Shown in pieces: positions 51,754-61,977 of a stretch of 64,000 bases of DNA (its first letter is position 1; each line of letters opens with the position of its first letter). A program made the translations under genes and the position numbers. Source of the DNA: Mycolicibacterium tokaiense (GTDB lineage Bacteria; Actinomycetota; Actinomycetes; Mycobacteriales; Mycobacteriaceae); assembly GCF_010725885.1 (NCBI RefSeq), contig NZ_AP022600.1:3410001-3474000 (forward strand), given 5' to 3'. The notes under the pieces were generated by a model that searched no databases, was not told the origin of the DNA, and saw only the letters and a program-made list of their open reading frames with translations.

Positions 51754-54357
51754 TCAAGCAGCCTTGAGCCGGATCTTCCACCGCACGAAGCCGAGATAGG
51801 CGATGCACAGCGCAACCAGCATGCCCATGTCGAAGTACCACGCCTTGGTGGTGTGCTCCCACAGCGCGTCCTTGGGCGTCAGCGGCCCGGGCACCAGGTG
51901 GATCAGGTCGACCGTCGACGCCGAGGCGGCGAATCCCCAGCGGGCCGGGGTGATCCAGGACAGCTGATCGAGCACCAGGCGGTCGGTCACCGGGATCATG
52001 CCGCCGGAGAACACCAACTGGCTCATCACCGCCACCACCAGCAGCGGCATGATCTGCTCGGCCGACTTGGCCATCGCCGACAGCGCCAGACCCACCATCG
52101 CGGCGGTCACCGTCGTCGCACCCATCACCACGAACAACTCCGCGGTGGGCGGCAGGAACGAGACCGAACCCTGCGTCGGGCCGCCCTTGCCCAGCACCGC
52201 GATGGCCGTGACGATCGAGGACTGCACGATCGCGAACACCGCATAGATGCACACCTTCGCCAGCAGGTAGGCGGTGGTGGACAGCCCGACGGCCTGTTCG
52301 CGGCGGAAGATGGCGCGCTCGCCGATCAGGTCACGCACCGTCAGCGCGGTGCCCATGAAGATCGCGCCGACGTTCAGCAGCACCAGGATCTGGCCCGGCT
52401 CGTTCGGGGCGTCACCCAATGGGTCGGGCACGCCGAAGCCGACGGTGCCGGGCACCGACAGCGACAGCACACCCATGATGAACGGCAGCAGTGCCAGGAA
52501 TATGAAGTAGCCGCGGTCGGAGATGATCAGGCGCATCTGCCGGCGACCGATGGTCGAGAACTGCCGCCGGAAGCTGGTCTTGGCGGGCTTGCCCAGATCC
52601 CCGGGTTCCTCGGTGGAGGCCTCCGCCTCCGGGGCGGGCCCGGTGCGCTCGATATAGCGTCTGCCCGCCTCGTCGGGGTCGCCGGCGACGGTGGAGAAGA
52701 TGTCAGCCCAGTTGGTGGTGCCCAACTGCGGACCGATCTGGCTGGGCGGTCCGTAGAACGCGGTCTTGCCGCCGGGGGCCAGCAGCAGCACCTGATCGCA
52801 GACGTCGAGGTAGGTCAGCGAGTGCGTGACCACCAGCACCACGCGTCCGGCGTCGGCCAGCTGGCGCAACATCGTCATGACCTGGCGATCCAGCGCCGGG
52901 TCCAGACCGGAGGTGGGTTCGTCGAGAATCAGCAGCGACGGTCCGGTCAGCAGCTCGAGGGCCACCGATGCGCGTTTGCGCTGACCGCCGGAGAGCTTGT
53001 CGACGCGGGTGTCGAGGTGCTTGGTCATCTCGAGTTCCTCGAGGACCTGCATGACGACGTTCTCGCGGTCTTCCTTCGTGGTGTCCGGCGGCAGCCGCAG
53101 CTCGGCGGCGTACATCAGGGCCTGGCGCACGGTCAGCTGGCCGTGCACCACGTCGTCCTGCGGCACCATGCCGATCCGGGAACGCAGCGAGGCGTACTCG
53201 GCGTGGATGTCGTGGCCCTCGAAAGTGACCCGGCCGCTGGTCGGGTGGGTCAATCCGGCGACCTGCTTGGCGAAGGTCGACTTGCCGGCACCGGACGGGC
53301 CGATCACCGCGGTGAGCGTGCCGGGCCGCGCGTCGATGGAGATGTTGTTGAGCAGCGTCTTGTTGTTCTCGATGGTCCAGGTGAGCCCGCGGACCTCGAG
53401 GCCGCCGGTGCGGGTGGCAGCCTGGGTTTCCGACCGCCGCGCCAGCGTGCCGCCGGTGAACACCAGGTCGACGTTGCCGATGGTGACGACGTCGCCCTCA
53501 CGCAGCGTGGCCTGCTCGACCCGCTGGCCGTTGACGAACGTGCCGTTGATGCTGCGGTTGTCGATGATTTCGGCGCCACCGGCGGAGGGCACCAGCGTCG
53601 CGTGATGCCGCGACGCCAGGACGTCGGGGATGACGATCTCGTTGTCGGTGGCGCGACCGATCTTGATGCCGCCCGCCGGCACCTCGGGAGTGCGACCCGG
53701 GCGCAGGATCTTGAGCATGCTGGTTGCGAGGTTGCCGTCGCCGGTGCTGCTGGTGACCGAGCGCGGCGGGATGGCCGTGGGCCCCATCTGGGTGGGCATC
53801 GCGCCCGAGGCGGGCGGATGCGCGGTCGGGTGCGCCTGGCTGGGGTAGTGCGTCGGAGGCGGCGTCACGGGTGGGCGCGCTCCGGTCGGGTACTGCGGAG
53901 GACGCGAGACCGGCGCCGGCGCCGGGGACTGCCACACGCCGCTGGCCGGGTAGTGCGGGGGCTGATAGTTCGACGGGGTGGTCCCGGTGACAGGCCGGTG
54001 CGCGACGGGCACCGCCGCGGTCTGCGGGGGAGTGCCCACCGCGCCGGTGTGCCGGCCGACCTCGAACTCCAGCCGGGGGCCGTCGGGGTTGCCGATGTTC
54101 AGCGCCAACCCGTCGTGCAGGTCGACGCTGGCGACCCGCCGATTGTTGACGAACATGCCGTTGAGCGAGCCGTTGTCGATCGCGATCCAGCGTCCGTGAT
54201 CGAAGCGCAGCACCAGATGGGCACGCGAAATCAGCGGGTGCGCGATACGAACGTCTGCGCGCAGGTCACGGCCGACAACAACATCATTGCCTGCGGCGAA
54301 ATTACGCGAAGACCCGTCGTGCCGAACGGTCAGTGCAGGTGCGACTGGTCGAGACAT
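51754..54357 (-). CDS. ABC transporter with two FHA domains (Rv1747-like)
   Basis: Fused ABC-2 exporter of 867 residues (Rv1747 has about 865). FHA 1 is at about 25-100 (VVGRDLRADVRI, HPLISRAHLVL), a Pro-rich linker at 110-205, FHA 2 at about 225-305 (KIGRATDNEIVI, SRHHATLV), then the ATPase at 325-550 (Walker A GPSGAGKST, signature LSGGQRKRASVALE, Walker B LLILDEPTSGLD), and six transmembrane segments from about 625. In M. tuberculosis the FHA domains bind threonines phosphorylated by PknF and the transporter affects phosphatidylinositol mannosides. No Ser/Thr kinase gene is adjacent here. Confidence 0.92.
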   Translation of the reverse strand: MSRPVAPALTVRHDGSSRNFAAGNDVVVGRDLRADVRIAHPLISRAHLVLRFDHGRWIAIDNGSLNGMFVNNRRVASVDLHDGLALNIGNPDGPRLEFEVGRHTGAVGTPPQTAAVPVAHRPVTGTTPSNYQPPHYPASGVWQSPAPAPVSRPPQYPTGARPPVTPPPTHYPSQAHPTAHPPASGAMPTQMGPTAIPPRSVTSSTGDGNLATSMLKILRPGRTPEVPAGGIKIGRATDNEIVIPDVLASRHHATLVPSAGGAEIIDNRSINGTFVNGQRVEQATLREGDVVTIGNVDLVFTGGTLARRSETQAATRTGGLEVRGLTWTIENNKTLLNNISIDARPGTLTAVIGPSGAGKSTFAKQVAGLTHPTSGRVTFEGHDIHAEYASLRSRIGMVPQDDVVHGQLTVRQALMYAAELRLPPDTTKEDRENVVMQVLEELEMTKHLDTRVDKLSGGQRKRASVALELLTGPSLLILDEPTSGLDPALDRQVMTMLRQLADAGRVVLVVTHSLTYLDVCDQVLLLAPGGKTAFYGPPSQIGPQLGTTNWADIFSTVAGDPDEAGRRYIERTGPAPEAEASTEEPGDLGKPAKTSFRRQFSTIGRRQMRLIISDRGYFIFLALLPFIMGVLSLSVPGTVGFGVPDPLGDAPNEPGQILVLLNVGAIFMGTALTVRDLIGERAIFRREQAVGLSTTAYLLAKVCIYAVFAIVQSSIVTAIAVLGKGGPTQGSVSFLPPTAELFVVMGATTVTAAMVGLALSAMAKSAEQIMPLLVVAVMSQLVFSGGMIPVTDRLVLDQLSWITPARWGFAASASTVDLIHLVPGPLTPKDALWEHTTKAWYFDMGMLVALCIAYLGFVRWKIRLKAA

Positions 54358-54370
54358 CGCGTCAACTCTA
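54357..54370 (-). promoter_or_regulatory. Leaderless -10 of the FHA-ABC gene
   Basis: TAGAGT (54370-54365, minus strand) is 7 bases from ATG 54357. Confidence 0.5.
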
Positions 54371-54400
54371 ACCGCAGGGCTCCATTCGATGCGGGTGCGC

Positions 54401-55582
54401 TCAACGGTCCGGCGCGCCGGTCAGCACGCAGTGGGTGTGGCTGTAGATGGTCGGCATGCACAGGTTGCAGTGTGTGCACTTCGACCGCACCGAGCTGTCG
54501 GCGCGGATCCGGTTGATCAGGTCGGGCTCGGCGAGCACCGCGCGGCCCATCGCGACGAAGTCGAATCCCTCGGCCATCGCCTTGTCCATGGTCTCGCGGT
54601 TGGTGATGCCACCGAGGAGGATCAACGGCATGGTGAGCTCGGCGCGGAACAGCCGCGCCTCCCGCAGCAGGTACGCCTCGCGGTAGGGGTACTCGCGCAG
54701 GAACTTCGTGCCCATCATCTTCACGCCCCACCGCATCGGCGGCTTGAACGCACCGGCGAACTCCTTGACCGGGGCGTCGCCGCGGAACAGATACATCGGG
54801 TTCACCAGCGAGCTGCCCGCGGTCAACTCCAGGGCGTCGAGGCCGCCGTCGTCCTGCAGCCAGCGGGCGGTCTGCAGTGACTCCTCGGTCGAGATGCCGC
54901 CGCGCACGCCGTCGGCCATGTTGAGTTTGGCGGTCACGGCGATCTGGTCTCCGACCGCGCGCCGGACTGCCAGCACGGTGCCGCGCGCAACTTTCGCCCG
55001 GTTCTCCAGCGAGCCGCCGAACTCGTCGTCACGCCGGTTGAGCAGGGGAGAGAGAAACGAGCTGGCCAGATAGTTGTGCCCGAGGTGGATCTCGACGGCG
55101 TCGAAGCCGGAGTCGATGGCCAGCCGGGCGGCGTTCGCGTGCGCGTCCATGACAGCGCGGATGTCGTCCTTGGTGGCCTTCTTGGCGAACCGCATCGACA
55201 TCGGGTTGAAGAACCGCACCGGTGCCAGGGCCTGGGCCTTGTTGGTCTTGGCGTTGGCGACCGGTCCAGCGTGGCCGATCTGCGCGCTGATGGCCGCGCC
55301 TTCGGCATGGATGGCCTCGGTGAGCCGGCGCAGCCCCGGGACCGCTTCCGGGCGCATCCAGAGTTGCCAGCCGTCGGTGCGTCCACCGGGGGCGACGGCG
55401 CAATAGGCCACCGTGGTCATGCCGATGCCACCCGCCGCGGGCTTGCGGTGGTAATTGATCAGGTCGTCGGTCACCAGCGCATCAGGGGTGGCCGCCTCGA
55501 AGGTCGCGGCTTTGATGATGCGATTGCGCAGCGTCAGCGGCCCGAGCTTCGCGGGACTGAACACATCTGGGCTGGTGTTCAC
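54401..55582 (-). CDS. NADH:flavin oxidoreductase, old yellow enzyme family (Rv3359-like)
   Basis: FMN-dependent TIM-barrel oxidoreductase, 393 residues. FMN- and substrate-site signatures are [20 protein letters not shown] at the start, [32 protein letters not shown] (in part), [14 protein letters not shown] and [12 protein letters not shown]. The C-terminal CTHCNLCMP could bind a metal or cluster, although the linked second half of 2,4-dienoyl-CoA reductases is absent. GTG 55582 has TTGGAG about 9 bases upstream; the much longer open frame is antisense to folD. Substrate unknown. Confidence 0.88.
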   Translation of the reverse strand: MNTSPDVFSPAKLGPLTLRNRIIKAATFEAATPDALVTDDLINYHRKPAAGGIGMTTVAYCAVAPGGRTDGWQLWMRPEAVPGLRRLTEAIHAEGAAISAQIGHAGPVANAKTNKAQALAPVRFFNPMSMRFAKKATKDDIRAVMDAHANAARLAIDSGFDAVEIHLGHNYLASSFLSPLLNRRDDEFGGSLENRAKVARGTVLAVRRAVGDQIAVTAKLNMADGVRGGISTEESLQTARWLQDDGGLDALELTAGSSLVNPMYLFRGDAPVKEFAGAFKPPMRWGVKMMGTKFLREYPYREAYLLREARLFRAELTMPLILLGGITNRETMDKAMAEGFDFVAMGRAVLAEPDLINRIRADSSVRSKCTHCNLCMPTIYSHTHCVLTGAPDR

Positions 55583-55639
55583 TCTGGCACTCCAACACGG
55601 TGGCGGGGCAGTGTCAATGGATCTGAAACAATGGCCGCT

Positions 55640-56488
55640 GTGGGAGCACAGGTGCTGGACGGCAAGGCCACGCGCGACGAGATCTTTGTCGACCTCAAGG
55701 AACGGGTGGCGGCGCTGACCGCTCAGGGGCGCACCCCTGGTCTGGGGACCATTCTGGTGGGTGACGATCCGGGGTCGCAGGCCTACGTGCGGGGCAAGCA
55801 CGCCGACTGCGCCAAGGTGGGCATCAACTCGATCCGCCGGGACCTGCCCGCAGACATCAGTCAGGCGACGCTCGACGAGACCATCGATGAGCTGAACGCC
55901 AACCCGGAGTGCACCGGGTACATCGTGCAGCTGCCCCTGCCCAAGCATCTGGACGAGAACGCCGCGCTGGAGCGCGTCGACCCGGGTAAGGACGCCGACG
56001 GTCTGCACCCCACCAACCTCGGTCGCCTGGTGCTCAACGAGCCTGCGCCGCTGCCGTGTACCCCGCGCGGCATCGTGCACCTGCTGCGCCGTTACGAGGT
56101 GGAGATCGCAGGGGCGAACGTGGTGGTGATCGGCCGTGGCGTGACGGTCGGGCGGCCACTCGGGCTCCTGCTGACCCGTCGGTCGGAGAACGCCACGGTC
56201 ACGTTGTGCCACACCGCAACCCGCCATCTCCCGCAGCTGGCACGCGAGGCGGACATCATCATCGCCGCGGTCGGGGTGCCGCACATGGTGATCCCCGAGA
56301 TGGTCAAGCCCGGCGTCGCGGTGGTCGACGTGGGGGTGAGTCGGGTGGACGGCAAGCTCACCGGCGACGTGCACCCCGATGTGTGGGACGTGGCCGGGTT
56401 CGTCTCCCCGAATCCCGGCGGCGTGGGCCCGCTGACGCGGGCGTTCCTGCTGACGAATGTTGTTGAGAGGGCCGAGAAGTCGCTGTGA
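55640..56488 (+). CDS. folD: Methylenetetrahydrofolate dehydrogenase/cyclohydrolase
   Basis: Bifunctional one-carbon enzyme, 282 residues (Rv3356c is 281), oxidising 5,10-methylene-THF with NADP+ and opening methenyl-THF to 10-formyl-THF. The catalytic Lys is in [47 protein letters not shown] (NADP loop) and [14 protein letters not shown] are all present. GTG 55640 is chosen from family length; ATG 55631 is an alternative. The stop overlaps the next gene by 4 bases. Confidence 0.96.
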   Translation: MGAQVLDGKATRDEIFVDLKERVAALTAQGRTPGLGTILVGDDPGSQAYVRGKHADCAKVGINSIRRDLPADISQATLDETIDELNANPECTGYIVQLPLPKHLDENAALERVDPGKDADGLHPTNLGRLVLNEPAPLPCTPRGIVHLLRRYEVEIAGANVVVIGRGVTVGRPLGLLLTRRSENATVTLCHTATRHLPQLAREADIIIAAVGVPHMVIPEMVKPGVAVVDVGVSRVDGKLTGDVHPDVWDVAGFVSPNPGGVGPLTRAFLLTNVVERAEKSL

Positions 56489-56766
56489 GGCTGCGGGCGC
56501 GGCTGCAGAGTCAGTGGCCGATCGTGGTGGTCGGGCTGATCTTCGTGGCCGCGTTCGTCCTGGTGGCGGCCGGCTACTGGCGCCGCGGGGCGTTGCTGAT
56601 CGGGATCGCCGTGGGGGTGGCGGCGGCGCTGCGTCTGGTGCTTCCCGACGATCGCGCCGGGCTGCTGGCGGTGCGGACCAAGACCATCGACCTCATCACC
56701 ACGGGTTCGGTGAGCGCCGCGGTGGTGTACATCGCCTGGACCATCGACCGGCTGGGCACCAGCTGA
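56485..56766 (+). CDS. DUF3017 membrane protein (Rv3355c-like)
   Basis: Small membrane protein, 93 residues, three predicted helices (about 12-30, 34-52, 70-88) with short basic loops. Function unknown. It is coupled to folD by a GTGA overlap, the same arrangement as Rv3356c-Rv3355c in M. tuberculosis. A strong terminator follows. Confidence 0.9.
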   Translation: MRLRARLQSQWPIVVVGLIFVAAFVLVAAGYWRRGALLIGIAVGVAAALRLVLPDDRAGLLAVRTKTIDLITTGSVSAAVVYIAWTIDRLGTS

Positions 56767-56772
56767 CAACAC

Positions 56773-56800
56773 GGGCCGCGGAGCGTGTGCTCCGCGGCCC
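56773..56800. terminator. Strong bidirectional hairpin
   Basis: Perfect 12-bp stem GGGCCGCGGAGC/GCTCCGCGGCCC with loop GTGT between the convergent DUF3017 and ABC binding-protein genes. Confidence 0.8.
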
Positions 56801-56821
56801 GGTCGGTGTTCGATGGGTGGG

Positions 56822-57934
56822 TTACTCGTTGTAGCCGAACATCGCATTCCAGGACCGTTGATCCTGCTCGGCCCATTCGATCGACTCGGCCGGGGTGATG
56901 CGGTGCACCCGCGGGTCGTCGAAGTCGGGCAGCTGGACCCCCCGCACCACCGGTGCCGGAACATCTTGTCGCACAGAGTATTCGCCGATGTCGCGGAGCA
57001 CGTTCTGGCCACGCTGTGAGAGGTTCCAGTTCAGGAACACCTTGGCGGCGGCCAGGTTGGTGGCCGTCGAGGCGACTCCGGTGTAGTAGTCGTAGGCGGT
57101 GACGCCCTCGTCGGGAACGACGAAGTTCACCGGGGCGTTCTCGTTCACCGCGATGTTGACGCTGCTGACCACCACGGTGCCGGCGTCGATCTCACCCCGG
57201 GCCAGGCTGTCCAGTTCGGCTCCGAGGGAGTCGAACACCCGGGCCTGAGCGGCGTAGGCGCGCAGATAGTCGTCGCCCAGCACATCCCGCTGGAAGCGGG
57301 TCAGCGCCAGCGCGCTGCCGCCGGCGCCGGCCTGCGCGATGCCCAGCTTGCCGGCCCACTGGGGTCCCAGCAGGTCCTGCCAGCTCTTCGGTGCGTCCTC
57401 GGGATCCACCAGTGCGGTGTTGTAGCCGAACGTGTAGATCGGGTCAAAAGTCCGGTAGTAGTTGCCGTTGTCGAACACCACGTCGTCGCGCAGGTTGGTC
57501 GCGGTGGGCGGGGTGTAGGGCTGGAAGACCCCGCGTCGGCTCAGCCCCGAGACGAAGCCGGCATCGGAGATGCGCACCACGTCGGCGTTGAGCTTGCCCG
57601 CACCGTGTTCGGCGACGATGCGCTCGTAGAGCCGGTTGGGGGTCAGGCGGACCAGCTTGACGTCGAGCCCGGTGTCGGCTTCGAACTGCTCCAGTACGGT
57701 GGCCTCGCTGTCGGCGGTGTAGCCGCTGTAGAGAGTGATGTGGCCTTCCTCTTGGGCCGCCGCCCAGAGGTCGGGATCGGCGATCTGCTCACCGTTGATC
57801 ACCAGCGCGGTGTCGCGTTCGATGGTGTCGGCGGGCCGGGCCAGCTCCGGCGTCGGGGGCGGCGGCGAACAGGCGGCCAGAACCGTTGCGACCGTGGCGA
57901 ACCCGAGGGCCAGGCGGGCGGACAACTTCCTCAT
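56822..57934 (-). CDS. ABC importer solute-binding lipoprotein
   Basis: Extracytoplasmic binding protein of the iron(III)/AfuA-like class, 370 residues. The lipobox LAAC gives lipidated Cys22, followed by a Pro-rich spacer. ITLYSGYTADSEATVLEQFEADTGLDV (in part) and WQDLLGPQWAGKLGI are typical of this class, which also includes binding proteins for phosphonates, polyamines and carboxylates. The metal-binding Tyr pair is not obvious. It is the last gene of the importer operon, overlapping the permease gene by 4 bases. The ligand may be a carboxylate, judging from the isomerase gene at the operon's head. Confidence 0.88.
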   Translation of the reverse strand: MRKLSARLALGFATVATVLAACSPPPPTPELARPADTIERDTALVINGEQIADPDLWAAAQEEGHITLYSGYTADSEATVLEQFEADTGLDVKLVRLTPNRLYERIVAEHGAGKLNADVVRISDAGFVSGLSRRGVFQPYTPPTATNLRDDVVFDNGNYYRTFDPIYTFGYNTALVDPEDAPKSWQDLLGPQWAGKLGIAQAGAGGSALALTRFQRDVLGDDYLRAYAAQARVFDSLGAELDSLARGEIDAGTVVVSSVNIAVNENAPVNFVVPDEGVTAYDYYTGVASTATNLAAAKVFLNWNLSQRGQNVLRDIGEYSVRQDVPAPVVRGVQLPDFDDPRVHRITPAESIEWAEQDQRSWNAMFGYNE

Positions 57935-59694
57935 GAGATCTCCTTGGAGCCGAAGCGGCGGGCGAGCACGGCCAGCACGCCGATGACGGCGCAGTACAAC
58001 AGGCTGAGTTCGGCCGCGGATTGGAACGACCCGTTGTCGTAGGCGTCGAAGATGGCGATCGACAGCAGCCGGGTGTCGGAGGTGAACAGGAACAGCGCGG
58101 CGGTCAGCTCACGCATCGCGAGCATCATCAGCAGCAGGAAGGTCGACGACAGACCCACCCGCAGCAGCGGTGCGGTGACGAAGGTGATGGCGCGGTGCCT
58201 GCGGGCGCCGAGCATCACCGCACTGTCCTCGAGGTCCTTGTCCAACTGGACGATCGAGGCCGACACCCCGCGGTAGCCCTGCGGCAGGAACACCGCCACG
58301 AAGGCGATGACCAGCACCGCCAGCGTGCCGTAGACCGGGATCGGCAGCGCCAGCCACGTCCACAGCAGGCCCAGGCCCAAGACGATGGCCGGTACCGCCA
58401 GCGGCAGCATGGCGACGTACTCGAGAAGTTTGCGGCCCGGCGCCTTGGTGCGGTAGCGGGTGTAGGCCAGAGCGAAGCACAAGGCGGTGCCGATGCCGGC
58501 GGTGGCCACACCGACCACCACGCTGTTGATCACGACCTGGTGGAAGTCGCTGCTCTGCAAGGTCTGTCCCATGTTCCACAGCGACAGTGCGCCGGGTGAG
58601 CCGAGCTGACCCAGGTTGGCGACGTAGGGGCTGGTCTGCATGGCGGCGACGATGAGGGCGAGTACGGGCAGCAGCACGGCCAGTACGAAGTACGCCCAGG
58701 CGAAGACGGCGGCCGGGGTGCGCCAGCCGCGCAGTGAAACCTGGCGGGCCCGTACACCTTTACCGCTGACGGTGGTGTATTCCTTGCCGCCCATGGCCCG
58801 TTGTTGGAAGGCCACCACGACCACCAGCAGGACGGTGAGCACCACGGCGAGTGCGGCGGCGTCGTTGGAGCGGGCCGGTGAGGCGTTCATCAGTCGGTAG
58901 ATCAGGGTGGGCAGGGTGTCCACCCCGCCGGGGACGCCGATCACCTGGGCGACGGGGAAGTTCTCAACGGTCAGCGCGAACACCAGGATCGCCGAACCCA
59001 GCACTGCGGGCATCACCAGCGGGAAGGTGACCTCCCGCAGCATCCGGCGCACCGGGGCACCGTGCAGGCTGGCCGCATCCTCCAGGTCGGGGTTCATCAG
59101 CGACAGTGCGGAGTGCACCATGAGGAAAGGATATGGGGCGTAATATAATCCGAGCACAAAGATCATCCCGGTGAAGCTGTAGATGTCGATCAGATGGGGC
59201 ATTCCCATCGCTCCGAACGCCAGGTTCAGGTACCCGGTGGCCGGGCCGGCCAGCAGCGCCCAGGCCAGAGCGCCCACCAATGCGGGCAGGAACAGCGGCA
59301 TGATGGCGATGCCGTAGATCAGTTTGCGGCCCGGGATGTCGGTACGGGCGGCCAGGAACGCCAGCAGGCAGCCGATGATCAGCGCCACCGCCGATGAGCC
59401 GATGCCGACGGCGGCGGAGTTCAGCAGCGCGGTCTGCGCCGTACCCGAACCCAGCACCGCGAAGTTGTCGAAGGTGAAACTGCCGAAGTCGAACAGGTTG
59501 TCGCGCTCGGTGTTCTCGCTGAACGCTCCGGCGAGGATGAAGAACATCGGGCACAAGACGATGACGGTCAGCACCGCCAGCTGGATCAGGACGGGCATGG
59601 TGCCGCGTAGTCGGAGCCGGCGGCGGCGCGGCGGTTCACCGGCCGGCGCGGTCGACGTCTGCGGTACCGGTGGTGTTACGGTGGGAGCGCTCAT
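57931..59694 (-). CDS. ABC importer double permease (FbpB-like)
   Basis: Fused two-copy membrane subunit, 587 residues, about 12 transmembrane segments. Each half carries a binding-protein-dependent transport signature: EDAASLHGAPVRRMLREVTFP at about 195-215 (split as EDAASLHGAP and MLREVTFP) and EDSAVMLGARRHRAITFVTAP at about 490-510 (EDSAVMLGARR). The N-terminal 35 residues are Pro/Arg-rich and cytoplasmic. ATGA overlaps link it to both neighbours. Confidence 0.92.
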   Translation of the reverse strand: MSAPTVTPPVPQTSTAPAGEPPRRRRLRLRGTMPVLIQLAVLTVIVLCPMFFILAGAFSENTERDNLFDFGSFTFDNFAVLGSGTAQTALLNSAAVGIGSSAVALIIGCLLAFLAARTDIPGRKLIYGIAIMPLFLPALVGALAWALLAGPATGYLNLAFGAMGMPHLIDIYSFTGMIFVLGLYYAPYPFLMVHSALSLMNPDLEDAASLHGAPVRRMLREVTFPLVMPAVLGSAILVFALTVENFPVAQVIGVPGGVDTLPTLIYRLMNASPARSNDAAALAVVLTVLLVVVVAFQQRAMGGKEYTTVSGKGVRARQVSLRGWRTPAAVFAWAYFVLAVLLPVLALIVAAMQTSPYVANLGQLGSPGALSLWNMGQTLQSSDFHQVVINSVVVGVATAGIGTALCFALAYTRYRTKAPGRKLLEYVAMLPLAVPAIVLGLGLLWTWLALPIPVYGTLAVLVIAFVAVFLPQGYRGVSASIVQLDKDLEDSAVMLGARRHRAITFVTAPLLRVGLSSTFLLLMMLAMRELTAALFLFTSDTRLLSIAIFDAYDNGSFQSAAELSLLYCAVIGVLAVLARRFGSKEIS

Positions 59695-60803
59695 GCCGTC
59701 ACCACCGCGACGTCGGTGCGGTCGTCGATCAGCAGTTGGGCCGCGCCGGGGCGGGCGGTCACGATGGCCGATTCACCGATCCCCAGCACCGGGCTGCCGT
59801 TGCCGGTGGCAACGGCCTCGATCTCGGGGCCGTTGTCCAGGGTCACGCGGTAGCGGATCGAGGCCCCTTGGTAGCTGGCCACCTCGACGCGACCGGTCCA
59901 GTGTTGGCCCTGCGGTGCGGGTTCGGTGATACCGGTGACCAGCAGATCTTCGGGCCGCAGGCAGACCACCAGTGGCCCGTCGGCAGCGGGGGATTCGTCG
60001 GTGGCCACCGTGATGGCGGGGTGGTCGTTGAGCAGATAGCTCTGCCCCGACGAGGCGGCCGAGGCGGCGAAGATGTTGCCGATGCCGAGAAACTGAGCGA
60101 TCGAGGCGCACGAGGGGTTCTTGTAGATCTGTTCGGGCGAACCGATCTGGACGATCCGGCCCTTCTGCATCAGGGCGATCCGGTCGGCCAGGGCGAAGGC
60201 CTCCACCTGGTCGTGGGTGACGTAGACGGTGGTCAGGCCCAACCGCAGCTGAAGTTCGCGCAATTCCATGCGCAGACGCTCGCGCAGTCGCGCGTCCAGG
60301 TTGGACAGGGGCTCGTCGAGCATCAGGACGCTGGGCCGCATGACCAGGCTGCGGGCCAGCGCGACGCGCTGCATCTGCCCGCCGGAGAGCTGGCTGGCGC
60401 CGCGGTCGGCCAGGTGGCCGAGGCCCACCAGGTCCAGAGCTTCCGAGACCCGCTGCTGGGTCTCGGACTTGCCCACCTTCTGCATCTTGAGGGCGAAGCC
60501 GACGTTCTGGGCGACAGTGCGGTGCGGCCACACGGCGTAGGACTGGAACACCATGCCGACGTTGCGTTTGTGGGGTGGCACCGACTTGCCGGTGGTGCTG
60601 TCGTGGACCACCCGGTCGCCGATGGTGATGGTGCCGATGCTGGGTGTCTCCAGCCCGGCGACGCAGCGCATGGTGCTGGTCTTGCCGCAGCCGGATTGCC
60701 CCAGCAGCACCAGGGATTCGCCGTCGGCGATGTCGAGGTCGAGATCGCGGACCACGGTGTTGCCGTCATAGGAGAGCGTCAGGTTGTCGATGGTGACTTT
60801 CAT
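59691..60803 (-). CDS. ABC importer ATPase (FbpC/PotA-like)
   Basis: ATP-binding subunit, 370 residues. Walker A is GQSGCGKTS (about 35-43), the signature LSGGQMQRVALARSL, Walker B VLMLDEPLSNLD, and the switch His VYVTHDQVEA. The C-terminal ~120 residues form the TOBE regulatory domain (VVCLRPEDLLVTG). It lies 31 bases downstream of the isomerase gene, so the four genes form one operon. Confidence 0.94.
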   Translation of the reverse strand: MKVTIDNLTLSYDGNTVVRDLDLDIADGESLVLLGQSGCGKTSTMRCVAGLETPSIGTITIGDRVVHDSTTGKSVPPHKRNVGMVFQSYAVWPHRTVAQNVGFALKMQKVGKSETQQRVSEALDLVGLGHLADRGASQLSGGQMQRVALARSLVMRPSVLMLDEPLSNLDARLRERLRMELRELQLRLGLTTVYVTHDQVEAFALADRIALMQKGRIVQIGSPEQIYKNPSCASIAQFLGIGNIFAASAASSGQSYLLNDHPAITVATDESPAADGPLVVCLRPEDLLVTGITEPAPQGQHWTGRVEVASYQGASIRYRVTLDNGPEIEAVATGNGSPVLGIGESAIVTARPGAAQLLIDDRTDVAVVTA

Positions 60804-60834
60804 GATGTCCTTCTGTGGTGTGGGTGGCGGTGGA

Positions 60835-61977
60835 TCAGGAGGCGGCCAGAGCGCGGGTGGTGTCGCGGCTTTGCTCGGCCAGAAACAGTTCGGCCCGGGC
60901 GATCCGGCGTGCGGCCCGGTGCAGGGCGATGTCGCGGGGGAGGAGATCGCCGTCGAGGGTGACGCTGGTGTCGATCACTCCGGCGGCGGTGCCGATCCGC
61001 AGCGACGACGGCGAGCGGCGCGGGCTGACGTTGCGGGCCACGATGCTGCCGTCCACGGTGGCCGCTGCCGCCACCGCCACCGCCGAGGTGAGGCCGATCG
61101 CGGGGTGCGGCGCCAGCATGGACACCATCCGGACGGCCACGTCGTATTCGCCTGCGGCCAAGAGATTTTCATCGCTGGTCGTGTAGTCCAGAGCAGGTCC
61201 GACGATCCCGACCTTGGGGACCGCGTGCTGCACTGGCTCCCCGGGTCTGGTCAATCCCATCGCCAGTGCGGCCCGGTGGCGCAGCTCGATCAGTAGCGGC
61301 AGCCGCTCCGCCAGCGCGCCGGTGTCCTCGGACCCGGTGAGGCCGAAGTCGTCGGCGTGCAGCAGCGCCGCGGGGGCACCCGCGTTGATCAACGTGGCCT
61401 CGTAGCGGTGCCCGCCTGCCTCCAGCAGATCCACGGCGTGGCCGGTGGGCAACAGAGCCGCCCGATTCGGCGCAACATCGGTGAACGTCAATGCAACCGG
61501 CACCCCGAGGGCCGTCGTTCCCGGTACGGTTGCGGCGCCGTCAGCCGGGACCACACCACCGGGAGTGGCGATCTCGGCAGACAACATGGCGCCGGTGTTC
61601 TGGTTGCGCATCCGCACCACCGTCAGCTCGGAGTCGACGGCCACCATGCCGGTCTGCAGGGCGTAGAGCCCGATCGCGGTGGCGCAGTTGCCGCAGTTGC
61701 TGCCCCATTCGACGGCGCGTTGGCCGAGGGCCACCTGGGCGAACAGGTAGTCAACGTCCACGCCATCGACCGGCGAGCGTCGCACCACGGCGGCCTTGGA
61801 GGTGGTGGACGTGCCGCCACCCACCCCGTCGAGCTGCAGCGGGTCGCCGGAGCCGAAGGCGGACACCAGGATCTCGTCGAGGCCGGTGGTCCGTAACAGT
61901 GGGTCGACGTCCACGGCGTTGAACAGCCAGCACTTGCTGGTGCCTCCCCGCATCCACGTGCCCCACAAGCTGGTCAT
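60835..61977 (-). CDS. PrpF-family carboxylate isomerase/tautomerase
   Basis: Member of the PrpF/4-oxalomesaconate tautomerase/methylitaconate isomerase family, 380 residues, two diaminopimelate-epimerase-like lobes. Signatures are WMRGGTSKCW at the N-terminus, GGGTSTTSKAAVV, EWGSNCGNCATAIGLYA and VPKVGIVGPA. It moves a double bond or proton in a di- or tricarboxylate. ATG 61977 is preceded by GAGGAGAGGAGG about 9 bases away; a longer frame from 62031 bypasses this. First gene of the importer operon, divergent from the LysR gene. Confidence 0.88.
   Translation of the reverse strand: MTSLWGTWMRGGTSKCWLFNAVDVDPLLRTTGLDEILVSAFGSGDPLQLDGVGGGTSTTSKAAVVRRSPVDGVDVDYLFAQVALGQRAVEWGSNCGNCATAIGLYALQTGMVAVDSELTVVRMRNQNTGAMLSAEIATPGGVVPADGAATVPGTTALGVPVALTFTDVAPNRAALLPTGHAVDLLEAGGHRYEATLINAGAPAALLHADDFGLTGSEDTGALAERLPLLIELRHRAALAMGLTRPGEPVQHAVPKVGIVGPALDYTTSDENLLAAGEYDVAVRMVSMLAPHPAIGLTSAVAVAAAATVDGSIVARNVSPRRSPSSLRIGTAAGVIDTSVTLDGDLLPRDIALHRAARRIARAELFLAEQSRDTTRALAAS

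Noticed and set aside
55583..56374. Extension of the old yellow enzyme frame into folD
   Set aside because: Antisense to folD; FMN-barrel homology begins at GTG 55582, which has a ribosome site.
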